In this document: positions 43,703 to 55,986 of the stretch, piece by piece | Numbering within the stretch: position 1 is the first letter of the stretch | Layout of the letters: each line of letters starts with the position of its first letter | DNA from: Sorex araneus | Lineage: Eukaryota > Chordata > Mammalia > Eulipotyphla > Soricidae | NCBI RefSeq assembly: GCF_027595985.1 | Contig: NC_073313.1 | Location: 99,683,552-99,747,551, forward strand | DNA: 64,000 nucleotides | Direction of reading: 5' to 3' | Translations under genes and position numbers: made by a program | Notes under the pieces: generated by a model | What the model saw: only the letters and a program-made list of their open reading frames with translations | Told to the model about the DNA's origin: nothing | The model's database searches: none

Positions 43703-44039
43703 TGTGGAAGTCGATGTGGAGGTCTCGTTCTGTTCAGCAGGGCGAACCCTTCGTAGGGCACAGCCGAAAGAACAGACGCAGAGCCCGGAGGAGAGAGAAA
43801 AGGCATTTATTCTATGGCAGTTACAGTATTTATACCTCCCTGTTGGGAGGAGATGGTGCCAGGACCCCCAACAGAAATGCAGGGTGTGGCACGGGATTTA
43901 GCTAGTAATAAACAAATGTTGATAGGATAAGATCAGTAAGATTAGGAGTGGCAACCTTTGCTAGGTGTGGCATGGGGTTAGCTAGTGATTAAACAAATAG
44001 TGACAGGATAAGATCAGTAAGGTAAAATGGCTCCCTACA
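43703..44039 (-). repeat. Provirus 5' LTR
   Basis: Same 337 bp as the 3' LTR. On the - strand TATAAA lies at 43834-43829 and AATAAA at 43811-43806, so transcription should start near 43800 and R/U5 be short. The U3 duplication is at 43883-43945 and 43964-44027. Confidence 0.95.
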
Positions 44040-44045
44040 ATTATG

Positions 44046-44290
44046 GAGGCTGGGAAGTCAGTCCTAATATCTATAATTGACAAACTGGTATTTCAGGGCT
44101 CTTAGTAATGTTGAACAGTTTTCTGCATTCAAATCTAAGCACCATTAGATCTATTAATTACTTTGAAAGGTGTATCCATGATCTTGAAACCATTTTATTT
44201 GTATATACTCTATATCACTGGTACTATTATAAATGATAGTTCTAGAATTTCTATATTGAGACTATTTTTTGCTGATTAAGAGATGCAGTT
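44046..44290. other. 3' flank of the provirus, unassigned
   Basis: Continues host sequence from the left flank after the ATTATG duplication. No gene. Confidence 0.5.
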
Positions 44291-45130
44291 GAGAGCTGGC
44301 TAGGTAGCTCAATGGGCTGGAGTACATGCAGAAACCTGTGTTCAGTCTCCAGCACCACATGGTTCACCACTAAACATTGATAGGAACAACCCCTAGGCAT
44401 GAAGCCAGGATTCTTTCCTGAGCATCATTAGTATAGTTCAAAGACCAAAAATGGGAATAAAGGCAATCAAGGGATAGAGAGATAGTATAGCAAATGGGGT
44501 GTTCGTCTTGCATGTGGTAGAGCTAGGTTCAATGCATGGCACCTCATGTGGTCCTCCAAGTACCTCAAAGAGTGATCCTTGAGCACAGTGCCAGGAGTAA
44601 GCCCTGGGCACAGTAGAATATGGTCCAAAAATCAACAAGAAAAAAAGAATTTTGTACACTTTGTTTTTTTTTGGGGGGTCACACCCGGCAATGCACAGGG
44701 GTCACTCCTGGCTCTGCACTCAGGAATTACCCCTGGCGGTGCTCACGGGACCATATGGGATGCTGGGGATTGAACCTGGGTCTGCTACATGCAAGGCAAA
44801 TGCCCTACCCACTGTGCTATTGCTCCAGCCCCAATTTTTGTACACTTTGTATCTAAAACACTATGAACTTAATCATTATGAAATTTATCTAGGACTCTAG
44901 GATGTGCCTCAATGGTAGAGTGTCTGCCTTGCAGGCATGAAGCCTTGAGTTCAATCCAGACCTCCACCCTATGTACCAGATGTAATCTGGGTGGCATGGC
45001 TGTTCTTTGATCCCAACACCAGGACAAATGTGTAGTCTCCCACTCATCAAAACCAAGTGTATATGATTATAAAAATTAAAGTATTTGGACCTCAGTGAGC
45101 ACCACAACCAAAGTGTAACTCCTAGTCATT
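44291..45130. mobile_element. Four SINE copies
   Basis: 44291-44450 (+, old), 44466-44645 (+, old), 44668-44833 (-, well preserved, duplication 'ttttgtacactttgt' on both sides) and 44888-45130 (+, old, long). Confidence 0.75.
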
Positions 45131-45212
45131 GCAAGAACAGATGAGGAGAGAGAAAATACTCATACATTTTTTTCTATAGGTTATTAGATTTTCTTTTCTT
45201 TTTTCTTTTTCT

Positions 45213-45904
45213 TTGGTTGGGGGTCACACCCAGTGTTGTGCAGGGCTTACTCCTGGCTCTATGTTCAGGGATCACTCCTGGTGGTGCTCTGGAGACCATA
45301 TTTGGTCTCCTGAGAAGAGAGAATTAAATGGGAATTTAATGGGAATTAAACTGGGGTTAGGCATGTGCAAAGCAAGTGCCTTAACCCTTGCCCTATCTCT
45401 TCAGCCCCAGGTTTTTTAAATTATAAAATCATTTGATTGGTGAGTTGATTTTATTTCTTTTCTTGATTTTGGGGGGAAATGTTACTTAGGGTGTTCAGAG
45501 GCAACTCCCAGTGATTCTCAACCAACTGGATGAAGAACTTCAGTGCTAGGACCCAAAGATGCTCTGGTGCTGTTTGGACCCTGTGGTGCTGGAGACTACA
45601 GGCCATACCTAGCAGTGTTAAAGGTCTCAAAGGCGATACCTGTGGTTGTCTGGAAAGCACGTGGTGCTGTGTGTATCGAACTGAGGTCAGGCACCTATAA
45701 GACATGTACCTTGACCCCTGTATTTTCTCCCCATTCCCATTTCCCCCTCTCTTTCTCTCTTCCTATACTTTTGTTTGCTATCCCAGTAAAATTTAGAAAA
45801 TATCTAGGGCTTGTCGCCTTCCTAATTTCAGAGAAAGCATTTCTATTCACTATATTCAACATGTATGTAATGTTCATTCTAAGTGTTTCATGTGTGCACA
45901 TGCA

Positions 45905-45949
<45 letters not shown>

Positions 45950-46480
45950 GCTAGGAGTGAAACCCAGCCATGATCAGGGTTCAGGTCCAGGGGCGACTTC
46001 CAGAAGTGCTCGGCAGCAAACAGGACCACACTCAATGTTTTTTGGAGTACCAGGAATCGAACTCAGGGACTTGCACATACAAAGCGTGTGCTCTAGCATG
46101 AAAACATCATTCCCAGCCATAAGTCTGTGTATATTTTTTTCTTTCATTTTGTTTTTGGAACACACTTGGCATTGCTTGGGGGATACTCCTGAATCAGTGC
46201 TCAGGTATTGTTCCAGGAAATAGTGCTGGGATCAAACTTGGAGCTCCTTCATGCAGAGCATGCACACTAGCCAAGTTAGCCATCTCCCCAGGCTGTATAA
46301 ATATATCATTAACGGGGATCAGAGCAATATCATATCAGGTATTACACTTGTCTTGCATGTGCCTGACCCAGACTTGATCCTCAGCACCCTATATGCCCCT
46401 CCAAGTACTTCCAGTAGAGATCCCTGAGCACAGAGCCAGGAGTAAGCTCTTAGAATCGCAGATGTGGGCCCAAAATCAAA
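45213..46480. mobile_element. SINE-dense block with a (CA)n
   Basis: Antisense copies lie at 45213-45410, 45462-45720, 45950-46118 and 46140-46296, and a sense copy at 46312-46480. Several are the longer old type. (CA)n at 45909-45945 abuts the third. Confidence 0.7.
45909..45945 (+). repeat. (CA)n microsatellite
   Basis: About 18 CA units. Confidence 0.95.
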
Positions 46481-46854
46481 ATATATTTATATATAGATAA
46501 TTAAAACAATAAACAAATTGAAGAAGCCCTTTTCTTTTTCAATCTCTACCTGATAAGGGCTTTTATTCATGAATATTATATGCCTTTTATATATTGAGAC
46601 AGTATTGTTATACTTCATTATATGAACATATTGCATTACATCAATTGAATATCAAACGTTATACTAATCATTCAAGAATGCCTTACCATAGTTGTTATAC
46701 CTTTTCAAATGTGGTCAGATTCTTTCTTATTTTTTCTTTGAATATATGTTGGTTAGATTCATTGGCGAAGTTACCTGACCCTAAGTTTTCTTGGTGAGGC
46801 TATCTTAGAAGACTTGTAATTCAAGATTTTACTTCTTTTTAATTGTTTTTATTT

Positions 46855-48640
46855 TTGTTTTCTGTCCATGCCTGGATATACTTGGGGTTTACCACTGACT
46901 CTTCTCTCAGGGATTACTCCTAGTAGGCTCAAGGGACCATTTGAGGTGTTGGGGATAGAACCTCGGTTGACTGTGTGCAATAAAAAGCACCCTACCCACC
47001 GTAATATTGTTTCAGCCCCAGGATTTACTTCTTTAATGTTAAAAAAAAAACAAAACGAAAGAACTAACGGGATGAGTAGCTTAATGGGCTGGGCAAATAC
47101 TTTGCATACAGAAGTCCTGGTTGGATTCCCAGTACCACATTATTCCCGAGCACCACCAAGGTCACTTCTGACAGACGCCACAGGGTGGGGCACAAAACAT
47201 GCCTAGAAAACCAAAAGATGTTTGATGCATAGTGCTTTTATTATTCTTTAGTTTAAAACATTTTAAATTTCTACTGTGATTACAAGTTTAATACACTTAC
47301 TTTGTAATTTGCATTGAGACAGAGAAAATACTGTGCATCTTCATTTGTTTGAAATTTGTTAAGATCTGTTTTATGACCCAGTATCTAGACATTGTTGAAA
47401 AATGATCTGCATACTAGGGGGCTGGAGAGATAATACGCAAGTAGGTTGCTTGCCTTGCATGTGGACAACAGAGTTTAATCCTTAGTATGCCATATGGTCT
47501 TCCGAGCCCACCAGTAGCGATCCCTGAGCAAAAAGTCCGGAGTAAGCCCCGAGCGCAGTTGGGTGTGGCCCCCAAACCAATCAACAAGTAAAAATAAAAA
47601 GTGCGTACTAGTCATTATATTCTATATGTGGCAATTAGGATACGTTTGGTTATCATTCTGCTTGTAAAATTTATATGCTTATTAAATTTTGTCTCTTTTG
47701 TCAGTTATAGATTAGCAGCATTAACACTGAAATGGGGGATTTGTTTATTTCTCCTTGCAGTCTGTCAAATATTGTCTTATTTATTTTGAGGCTAAAGTAA
47801 TAAGTGCAGATAAACTGTAAATATGGAATAACACTATATTTATAATGCTTTTTAAAAATTCTATTTTGCTAATAATTTATAGTACCTTTCTTTTGGTTAG
47901 TGTTTTCATCTTGTAATACTACTTTAATTTCATTATTTCTGTATAATTGTACTTAAGATATATCTTTTTAAGTCATATATAGTTGTACTTTTTAGAGTCT
48001 GAAAAAGATGTCTTTTAATTGCTTCATGTAGATTGTGTGCAACTCTTTATTGCTATGAATGTAAATTAACCTTATGACAAATTTCCTTCACAGTCCTATC
48101 TGAGCCCTTGTCATTTTTCTTTTACTTATGATTGGAAGTTTCATAATTTTACTCTTCCTTATTACTAGGCAATGAGCATAGTCTTATTTAAAAGCTAATA
48201 TTAATATATATTTTACATACTTCCAAGATAATGACAGAACTTTAAATACTTTAACTCCAGTCTTATTGATTACTATTTATTAATATAAATTATTAATAGG
48301 TTATTGTTTACACCAGAGCATGATTTGCATGCCTAAGGCCAGGGTTTGATCCCTAAAACCACATGGTCTCCTGGAGTACCACTGGGGGTAATCTCAGACC
48401 ACAGACTACAGAAGCAGCCCCTGAGAACTGCTGGGTGTGTCCCCCAAAAATGAGAATTATAATTGTTTTATGTAGTATAGAATTAAATTTTCAGGAATAT
48501 TTACCCTTTTTTTTGGTTTTGGGGCCACACTTATCGATGCTCAGGGGGTACCATATGGGATGTCAGGGACTGACCTGGGTTGGCCTCGTGCAAGGCAAAT
48601 AACTGACCTGCTAGACTATGGCTCCGCTTCTCAGGAATAT
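46855..48640. mobile_element. Five scattered SINEs in AT-rich DNA
   Basis: 46855-47022 (-), 47058-47205 (+), 47415-47595 (+), 48310-48455 (+) and 48515-48638 (-). 47600-48305 is AT-rich with no gene or placeable repeat. Confidence 0.65.
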
Positions 48641-48959
48641 TTATCTTTTTAATTGTTATTTACTCTTCATGTCTAATTTTCCACTTAGGATTATTTTCTT
48701 GTTATCTCAAAAAATGCTGGCAAACTCTCATACTATTTATTTGTTAAGGTCCTTATTTTGCTTTCATTTTTAAGGTATCATTTGCTGGTTATTAATTTAT
48801 GTTTAATGTATATTTCTATCTAGTCACTAAAGATAACATTCTGCTATCTCTATTTCGATTGATCTATTGAGAAGCCAGCAACCAGCCTAGTACTTGTTCC
48901 TTGCAAGTCATATTTAATTTTATGTACATATTTTCTTTGTTTTTGATTTTCTACAAGTT

Positions 48960-49200
48960 CACTATTATATATCAACATGTGAGATTATTTTTGTCATGTT
49001 TGGGTTTTGTTGAACTTCTTGGATGTATGCAATAATGTCTTTTATCAGTTCTGAGAAACCCTCAGTCATTAAATCTTCAAAGATTGCCTCTAGGCTAGGT
49101 CCTATGCCTTCCCAACCATATTTTCCACCTTCGATTGATCAAGTATATATGTATGCACATGTACATGTGATTTTTGGTTTCTTTCTGTCTGTGTTGAATA
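48960..49200 (-). mobile_element. Old L1 piece, antisense
   Basis: 'ctgagaaaccctcagtcatt' and 'gccttcccaaccatattttc' parallel the block at 29490-29790. Confidence 0.5.
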
Positions 49201-49484
49201 CTCAAGTGTTAGAGTCAGGTTAAAATCAGAAATAGAAATCCTTAAACCATGCAGCAATTCAAAAAGTTTTGGTGTTTTTGGAACTTGTTAAGCAAAGGTT
49301 TAAGCAGATTACTAATCAGATTAATTACATATAAATTGTAATTCTTTATCTAAAATTTCTTATTGGAGAAACAATAATGGTTATTAATAGTTGAAATTCT
49401 TTTTAACTTATGGATCTGTACTATCTAGAAAGAGCTGTGGAACTAGAGCCTGAAACTAAAGTGAAATAAGAGTTCAGGGAATCT

Positions 49485-49854
49485 ATAGCTGGAAGCCTAC
49501 TTCATGAGTGGAGGGGAGAAGGCAGCTGGAATAGAGAAGGGATCACTAAGAAAATGATGGCTGGAGGAATCAGTCAGGAGGGGAGATGTGTGCCGAAAGT
49601 AGATAATGAACCAAACATGATGACCTCTCAGTGTCTGTGTTGCAAGCCATAATGCCCAAAAGTAGAGAGAGAGTATGGGGAATATTGGCTGTCATGGAGG
49701 CAGGGAGAGGGTGGGAAAGGGGGGATATACCGGGGATATTGGTGGTGGGGAATGTGCACTGGTGGAGGGATGGGTGTTTGATCATTGTGGGATTGTAACT
49801 CAAAAATGAAAGCTTGTAACTATCTCACAATGATTCAATAAAATTTTTAAAAAA
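49485..49854 (+). mobile_element. L1 3'UTR, sense, with 16-bp TSD
   Basis: The flanks repeat 'agagttcagggaatct' (49469-49484 and 49855-49870). The 3' end is 'gattcaataaaatttttaaa'. Only the last 370 bp of the element was inserted. Confidence 0.93.
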
Positions 49855-49870
49855 AGAGTTCAGGGAATCT

Positions 49871-50303
49871 AAGGCTTTATCTTACAAGCCTTAGCCAATT
49901 TTAATGAAGAATTTAGGCTGTTTTACAAACAATAGAGGTATAAAAGCCATCAAAATAAACCAAGAAAGTTTTCTTATGTTTCCATAAACATTGGCAGTAC
50001 AAGTGTTTTCAGCATGTTTGTATTGTGGAATTGTTAAAGTATTTGGTGTAGAAAGCTCATGATTTGAAATAATTAAGGTATAAAAACTATGGAAATTAAG
50101 CCAAAAGAGGTTTTCCTCATTCTTCATAAAAATTGGTTCCAAGTTCTTATACTGCTATGTCTATATATATATATATACATATATAGTTTGTTTGTTTTTT
50201 TGCATCTGCATTGCATTAGATTATTAAAATGAGAGTTGGAAATAATTGTGGTATCTATAAACAGGTTCAAAAGGTATTGGTTTGGTTCAAAACATGAGTT
50301 TCG
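49871..50303. other. No gene; short (TA)n
   Basis: AT-rich sequence with a TA run near 50162-50180. Confidence 0.45.
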
Positions 50304-50477
50304 GGGCTGGAGTGATAGCACAGCAGGTTGGGCGTTTGCCTTGCACGCGGTGACCTGGGTTCGAATCCCAGCATCCCATATGGTCCCCTGAGCACCGCCA
50401 GAAGTAATTCCTGAGTGCATGAGCCAGGAATGACCCCTGTGCATTGCCGGGTGTGACCCAAAAAGCAAAAAAAAAAT
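50304..50477 (+). mobile_element. SOR SINE, sense, near-consensus
   Basis: 'ggggctggagtgatagcaca' to 'gggtgtgacccaaaaagc' plus an A run, flanked by 'atgagttt'-like repeats. Confidence 0.92.
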
Positions 50478-51555
50478 GAGTTTCTAGGTTATAAAATTTG
50501 TTGCAAAAATTATTCTACCTGTGTTTTATTTGATCTGAGGTTTTTGGTAGCTAAAATTTCTAGACCTAATTAGATATAATTATGACGGGTTGATCTCAGA
50601 TATTAGACTGATAGCTGAAAACTGCCCTTTTTGGGCTTTAGTGATCTTTCAGGGGAAGAGAGGAAGTTGTCTCCTCCCACATTCCTTTTTTTTCTTTTCT
50701 CCCTCTGCCCTTTCTCAACCTTCTGATTTCAGTTTTGAAGTTAGTAAGTTAATATATAAAGTGTTAAAGGTTTTGAATGCCTATCGAATTGAGTATATCC
50801 AGAAAACAAAATATGTATTTGTGATAAAAAGGAATTTCAAGTTTAAAGTATACTGGCAGAAGAGTTTTAGTTCAAGAATTATGAAAAGAAATAGTACATA
50901 AAACAGGAAATTGGGAGGAATATTTGGCTTTCATACTAAGACAGATATAGACAATCTAAAACTTTGAGCCCTTTCTCTATATTATGTGATTTTCAAGAAT
51001 TGTTTAAAATACAAGGTTGAACTGCATATATGACCATTTGAAGCGTATACTGGAGAGAAAATTAAAAATTGAGGTTAAAGTCGTGTAATAGAATAAAACA
51101 CAAGTTGCAGTCCACTGGAAGTGATGAGGTGGGCAAAGATTGAAGGAACATGCAGGTGGATGAAATATATGAATCTTGTGAGCATTTTAACCCTCTTTTA
51201 TCTGTGTCCTCCTAAAGTCTGGAATTTATATCATAAGATCTTTGATTATGAGCATTGTAAACCTTTTGAAGATATATAGGACTAATGTAATGCTTTTGAA
51301 AGAGTACTACAGAGTAAGTACAACTTAGTCGTGGTAAATAAGAATGATTAGCAATCTTAAGAATTCTAAATTTTATCTACAGAATTGTTTCAGTATTTGG
51401 ACTCCTAGATAATTGAAAATCAAGGTTTAATTAGACACGATGTTGTTAAACTGTATATTCTATCTCTACAGAACTTAATGCTTCTGTTGATTTGACTAGG
51501 ACCCATAGCAAACGGGTATTGGACGCATTTTATAAAAAATTTGCTGCTGGAAAAA
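50478..51555. other. Unassigned; possibly older ERV sequence
   Basis: No SINE or L1 signature. It leads directly into the ERV-K pol remnant and may be its upstream part, but no motif supports that. Confidence 0.35.
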
Positions 51556-52056
51556 CAACCCTCCCAATAGTCTGAAAACAGGTTCAGCCTGTTTGGGTTG
51601 AGCAGTGGCCCTTAGCAAAAGAAAAATTTTGCATGAATTGGTTTCAGAGTAGCTTGATTTGGGACATATGATTACTACCTCTAGTTCTTGGAATTCACCT
51701 GTATTTGTTTTTAAGAAAAAGACTGGTAAATGGAGAACATTAACTGATTTAAGAAAAGTCAATGTCTGTATGGAATCAATGGACCCTTTACAGCTGGGCC
51801 TGCCTAATTTGGCCCATAATTCTAAAGAATTGGAATACTATAATAATTGATTTAAAAGATTGTTTCTATAACATCCCTTTAAGGGAAGAGGATAGAGAGA
51901 AATTTGCTTTTAATGTGCCTTATTTAAATAATGAGCATCCTACTAAAAGATATAGGTAGACTGTTTTGTCACCAGGGGTGATGAACAGACCAACAATGTA
52001 CCAATATTTTGTTAATCAACCATTGGATTTAATAAGGACTCAGTACCCTGAGATTC
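51556..52056 (+). pseudogene. Fossil ERV-K-type reverse transcriptase fragment
   Basis: Frame-broken translation gives the N-terminal half of a betaretroviral RT: 'VQPVWVEQWPLAKEKF'-like start, '[19 protein letters not shown]', '[18 protein letters not shown]' and 'SPGVMNRPTMYQYFV', ending before the YMDD box. At least two frame changes and an in-frame stop separate these pieces. It resembles the RT of the 36-44 kb provirus at the protein level but is far older and in the opposite orientation. Confidence 0.8.
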
Positions 52057-52195
52057 AGCAGAGCGTGGCAAGCTACCCATGGCATATTCGATATGCCAAA
52101 AAAAAGGAACAACAAGTCTCACAATGGAGACGTTACTGGTGCCTGCTAGAGTAAATCGATGAACAATGGGATGACAGTGCTATCGTGCTACTACA
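52057..52195 (+). mobile_element. RTE-tailed SINE, 5'-truncated
   Basis: 'cagagcgtggcaagctaccc' through 'gagacgttactggtgcctgc' to 'gacagtgctatcgtgct'. It truncates the fossil RT. Confidence 0.88.
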
Positions 52196-54179
52196 TGTGC
52201 AGCTGTATGAACAGTTTCCTTCAGTTTTCAATTTTAGGGTATTCTTTTATTTTTTACATGTTGTGGCTTCTAGTTAACTGTTGAATTTTTCAAGATTGGA
52301 TTTCATTTTCTGAATATAATAAATGTGGTTTAATAGTCTGTATCTAATGATTAAAAACTCAAAAATAAAAGATATGTTTATGTTACCTCTTATTGCTACT
52401 GTCTGTTACATATAAGGTTTTTTGTTTGTTTGTTTCTGGTATACTTGAAGGTGGACACTATACTTGAACAACTGATTGCGGAAATAGATGAGTTCAAAAG
52501 TGATACTTGAACTTACTCAATCTTACTCCAGAGAAGATTCTGTTTGCAATGATCAGGACAGTGAGGGTGCTTGATGTTTGATAGCATCATACTCTATGTT
52601 GGAAAGAAAGTTTCCTAGTCCACCTAGATGTTGCAAAACCAAATTAAAATGATATAAGGGTACTAATCTTTATTTCTTAACCATACAAGATTTCAAGATA
52701 TTTAACTATTTGTTCTAAAAGAAAACATGGGTGTATTCCTCTTCGACTTCATTAAGATAAAAGTTTATATTAACTGAAATAATGACAGAACATCAAAATA
52801 GACAAAAATTAAAATTTGGATTCACTAACAAAAGTAACCCAAAGCAAGAAAAGGAAGGAAATAATAGAACTTAAAGCAAAAATAAACATGAATTTAAAAA
52901 GACCACAAGGTGAACAAAAACAAGAACTGGTTCTTTGGAAAAATGAACAAGATTTACAAACCACTAGTAAGACTCACAAATAAAGAAAAAGAGAGAAACC
53001 TAACAGGCCAAATCAGAAATGAAAGCAGCAATGTCACAACAGATGCCACAGAAATTCAAAGGATGATCAGGGACCACTTTGAAAACCTGTATGCCACAAA
53101 GCGAGCCTAGAAGAAATGGATAAATTCTTGGATATCTATAAACTTCCAAGGCTGAACCAAGAAGATACAGAATACCAGAACAGATCAATTACCATAGAGG
53201 AAATAAAAAATGGTAATCAAAAGTCTCCCATAAGACAAGAGGCCGGACCAGATGGATTCACTAGTGAGTTCTTCCAAAATTTTAAAGAAGAGCTACTACC
53301 AATTATTTTCAGGCTCTTCCAGAAAATTGAATATATAGAAATCCTCCCGAATAGTTTTATAAGGCAAACATTATCCTCATACCAAGAGCAGACAGACAGC
53401 ACAAAAAAGGAAAATATGCACTAATAGTCCTGATAAATGCAAACATCCTCAACAAAATACTAGCAAATTGAATCCAACAACACATAATAAAAATCATCCC
53501 AGGGATGCAGGGATAGTGTGACATATGCAGTCAATAAAGATGATATAACATACCTATAGAATAAAAATTAAAATATTATCATATCAATAGATGCAAAGAA
53601 AGCATTTGACAAGACCCAGAACTCATTCATGATTTTAAGAAAAGAAACTTTCAATAAAATGAGAGTTGAAGGAAATTTTCTGAACATAGTCAAAGCCATT
53701 TACACAAGATCCCAGCAAAAATTATAGTAAATGGTGAAAAACTTAAAACATTCCCTCTAAGATCAGGCAAAACACAAGGCTGTCCACTCTCACCACTTCT
53801 TTTCAACATAGTATTCAAGAAGTATTTACCGTAGCAATCAGTCAAGAAAAAAATATTAAGGGCATTCAAATAAGAAAGGAAGGAGTTAAGCTCTCACTAT
53901 TTGCAGAGAACATGGTGCTATGTCTAGAATACCCTAAAGACTCTAACAAAAAAGCTCCTAGAAACAATAGATTTATACAGTAAAGGACAGGCAATACAAT
54001 CACATGCTAACATCCATGACTTTTCTATATGCAAATAATAAAATAAGAGAGAGAAATCAAAATAACAATCCCATTCACATTTGTGCCTCAGATAATCAAG
54101 TAGCTAGAAATCAACCTAACAAAAGAGGTGAAGGACCTATGCAAAGTAAACTAGAAACACAATAAAAGAAATAAAAGAG

Positions 54180-54368
54180 GGGGGCTGGAGAGATAGCACA
54201 GCAGGTAGGGCGTTTGCCTTGCACGCGGCTGACCCGGGTTCAAATCCCAGCATCCCATATGGTCCCCTGAGCATGGTCAGGGGTAATTCCTGAGTGCAGA
54301 GCCAGGAGTAACCGCTGTGCATTGCCAGGTGTGACCCAAAAAGCAAAAAAGAAAAAAAAGAAAAAGAA
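54180..54368 (+). mobile_element. SOR SINE, sense, nested in L1
   Basis: 'ggggctggagagatagcaca' to an A/G-rich tail, flanked by 'aaagaaataaaagagg'-like repeats. Confidence 0.93.
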
Positions 54369-54548
54369 ATAAAAGAGGATGTGAGTAAAGGAAAACATAT
54401 CCCCTGCTCATGGATTGGGAGGATTAATATAATCAAAATGGCAATATTTCCCAAAACATTGTATAGAGTCAATGAAGTCCCTATTAGGATACCTATGATA
54501 TTTTTTAAAAAATGGGTCAAATATCCTAACATTCAAATGGGACAATGA

Positions 54549-54549
<1 letters not shown>

Positions 54550-54594
<45 letters not shown>
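54550..54594 (+). repeat. (CA)n microsatellite in L1
   Basis: About 22 CA units in the ORF2 region of the old L1. Confidence 0.95.
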
Positions 54595-54595
<1 letters not shown>

Positions 54596-54696
54596 AAATA
54601 GCCAAATCAATCCTAGGGAAAAAGAAAATGGGAGGGATCATTTTTCCCAAGTTCAAACTGTACTATAAAGTGGTAGTAATTAAAATAATGTGGCTC

Positions 54697-55936
54697 AGAA
54701 TCTGGAAAAAACCCGAGTGCCCGACGCTGGGGGAAAGTCATCCCAGATAGAGAAGGGAACACCAAGTAATATGTGATTGGAGATCCTGCACGGGAAGGGA
54801 GATGTGTGCTGAAAGTAGACTAGAGACTGAACAGGATGACCACTCAATACCCCTATTTCAGGCCACAACACCCAAAAGGAAAGAGAGATATCAAATTGGA
54901 ATGCCTCGCCACAGAGGCAGGGTGGGGGGATGGGACTGGGGGGTGGGAGGGATACTGGGTTCATGGGTGGTGGAGAATGGACACTGGTGGAGGGATGGGC
55001 TCTTAAACATTGCATGAGGGAAAAACAAGCACAAAAATGTGTGAATCTGTAACTGTACCCTCACTGTGACTCACTAATTAATAAATAAATAAAAAAGGAA
55101 AAAAGTAGCCCTAAACCATGCTCTGTTAGATTATAAAAATGTTCCTTTGTATTATTTTCTTTGACAGTTAAATTTTTACAAAATCCTGACTGCTCACTGT
55201 TTTGAACAGTACATTTTATCTATTAGTGCTGATAATGCAAAATAAAATGAATGAGTTCTTTTGTTAAAAAAAAAAACGAGTGCCCGAGAACAGATGACTG
55301 GTTAAAGAAACTTTGGTACATCTATACAATGGGATACTATGTAGCAGTTAGAAAGGATGAAGTCATGAACTTTGCATATAAGTGGATCAACATGGAAAGT
55401 ATCATGCTAAGTGAAATGAGCCAGAAAGAGAGGGACAGACATAGAAAGATTGCACACATCTGTGGAATATAGAACAACAGAGTAGGAGACTAATACCCAA
55501 GAATAGTAGTATATAATACCAGGAGGTTGGCTCCATAGCTTGGAAGCGGGCCTCACATGTTGGGGGAAAGTCATCCCAGATAGAGAGGGGAAGACCAAGT
55601 AATATGTGATTGGAGATCCTGCGCGGGAAGGGAGATGCGTGCTGAAAGTAGACTAGAGACTGAACAGGATGACCTCTCAATACCCTTATTTGGAACCACA
55701 ACACCCAAAAGGAAAGAGAGATATCAAATTGGAATGCCCCGCTACAGAGGTGGGGTGGGGTGGTGGGGATGGGACTGGGGGGTGGGAGGGATACTGGGTT
55801 CATGGGTGGTGGAGAATGGACACTGGTGGAGGGATGGGCTCTTAAACATTGCATGAGGGAAAAACAAGCACAAAAATGTGTGAATCTGTAACTGTACCCT
55901 CACTGTGACTCACTAATTAAAAAATAAATAATTAAA
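54697..55936 (+). mobile_element. Composite young L1: deleted 3' end, transduced segment, second 3' end
   Basis: The whole is bounded by 'aaaataatgtggctc' (54682-54696 and 55937-55951). The first L1 3' end (54697-55090) lacks about 270 bp between 'gagtgcccga' and 'tgggggaaag'. It is followed by 175 bp of non-L1 sequence with AATAAA at 55241-55246 and an 11-A run 20 nt later (55266-55276). A second, undeleted L1 3' end (55277-55936) then follows. Both L1 parts are little diverged. Confidence 0.85.
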
Positions 55937-55986
55937 AAAATAATGTGGCTCTGGACCGATGAAATAGAATTGAAAATCCACAGACA

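Larger units (their letters stand above)
36074..44039 (-). mobile_element. Endogenous betaretrovirus-like provirus (class II / ERV-K, IAP-like)
   Basis: A 7,966-bp provirus transcribed toward lower coordinates: 5'LTR 43703-44039, PBS 43686-43700, gag 43614-41689, pro-pol reaching 38270, degenerate env, PPT at 36411-36422, 3'LTR 36074-36410. The target duplication is a perfect 6-bp ATTATG (36068-36073 and 44040-44045), the size used by betaretroviral integrases. The LTRs appear identical base for base, so the insertion is very young. A Lys1,2-type PBS, a dUTPase, two zinc knuckles and the GGGAAAC shift site all place it with betaretrovirus/ERV-K elements. It lies antisense to the flanking TCEAL genes. 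Confidence 0.95.

Noticed and set aside
43615-43806. Gag start at the LTR ATG (43806)
   Set aside because: It coincides with the AATAAA in the LTR and lies at or before the likely transcription start; translation would also run through the PBS.
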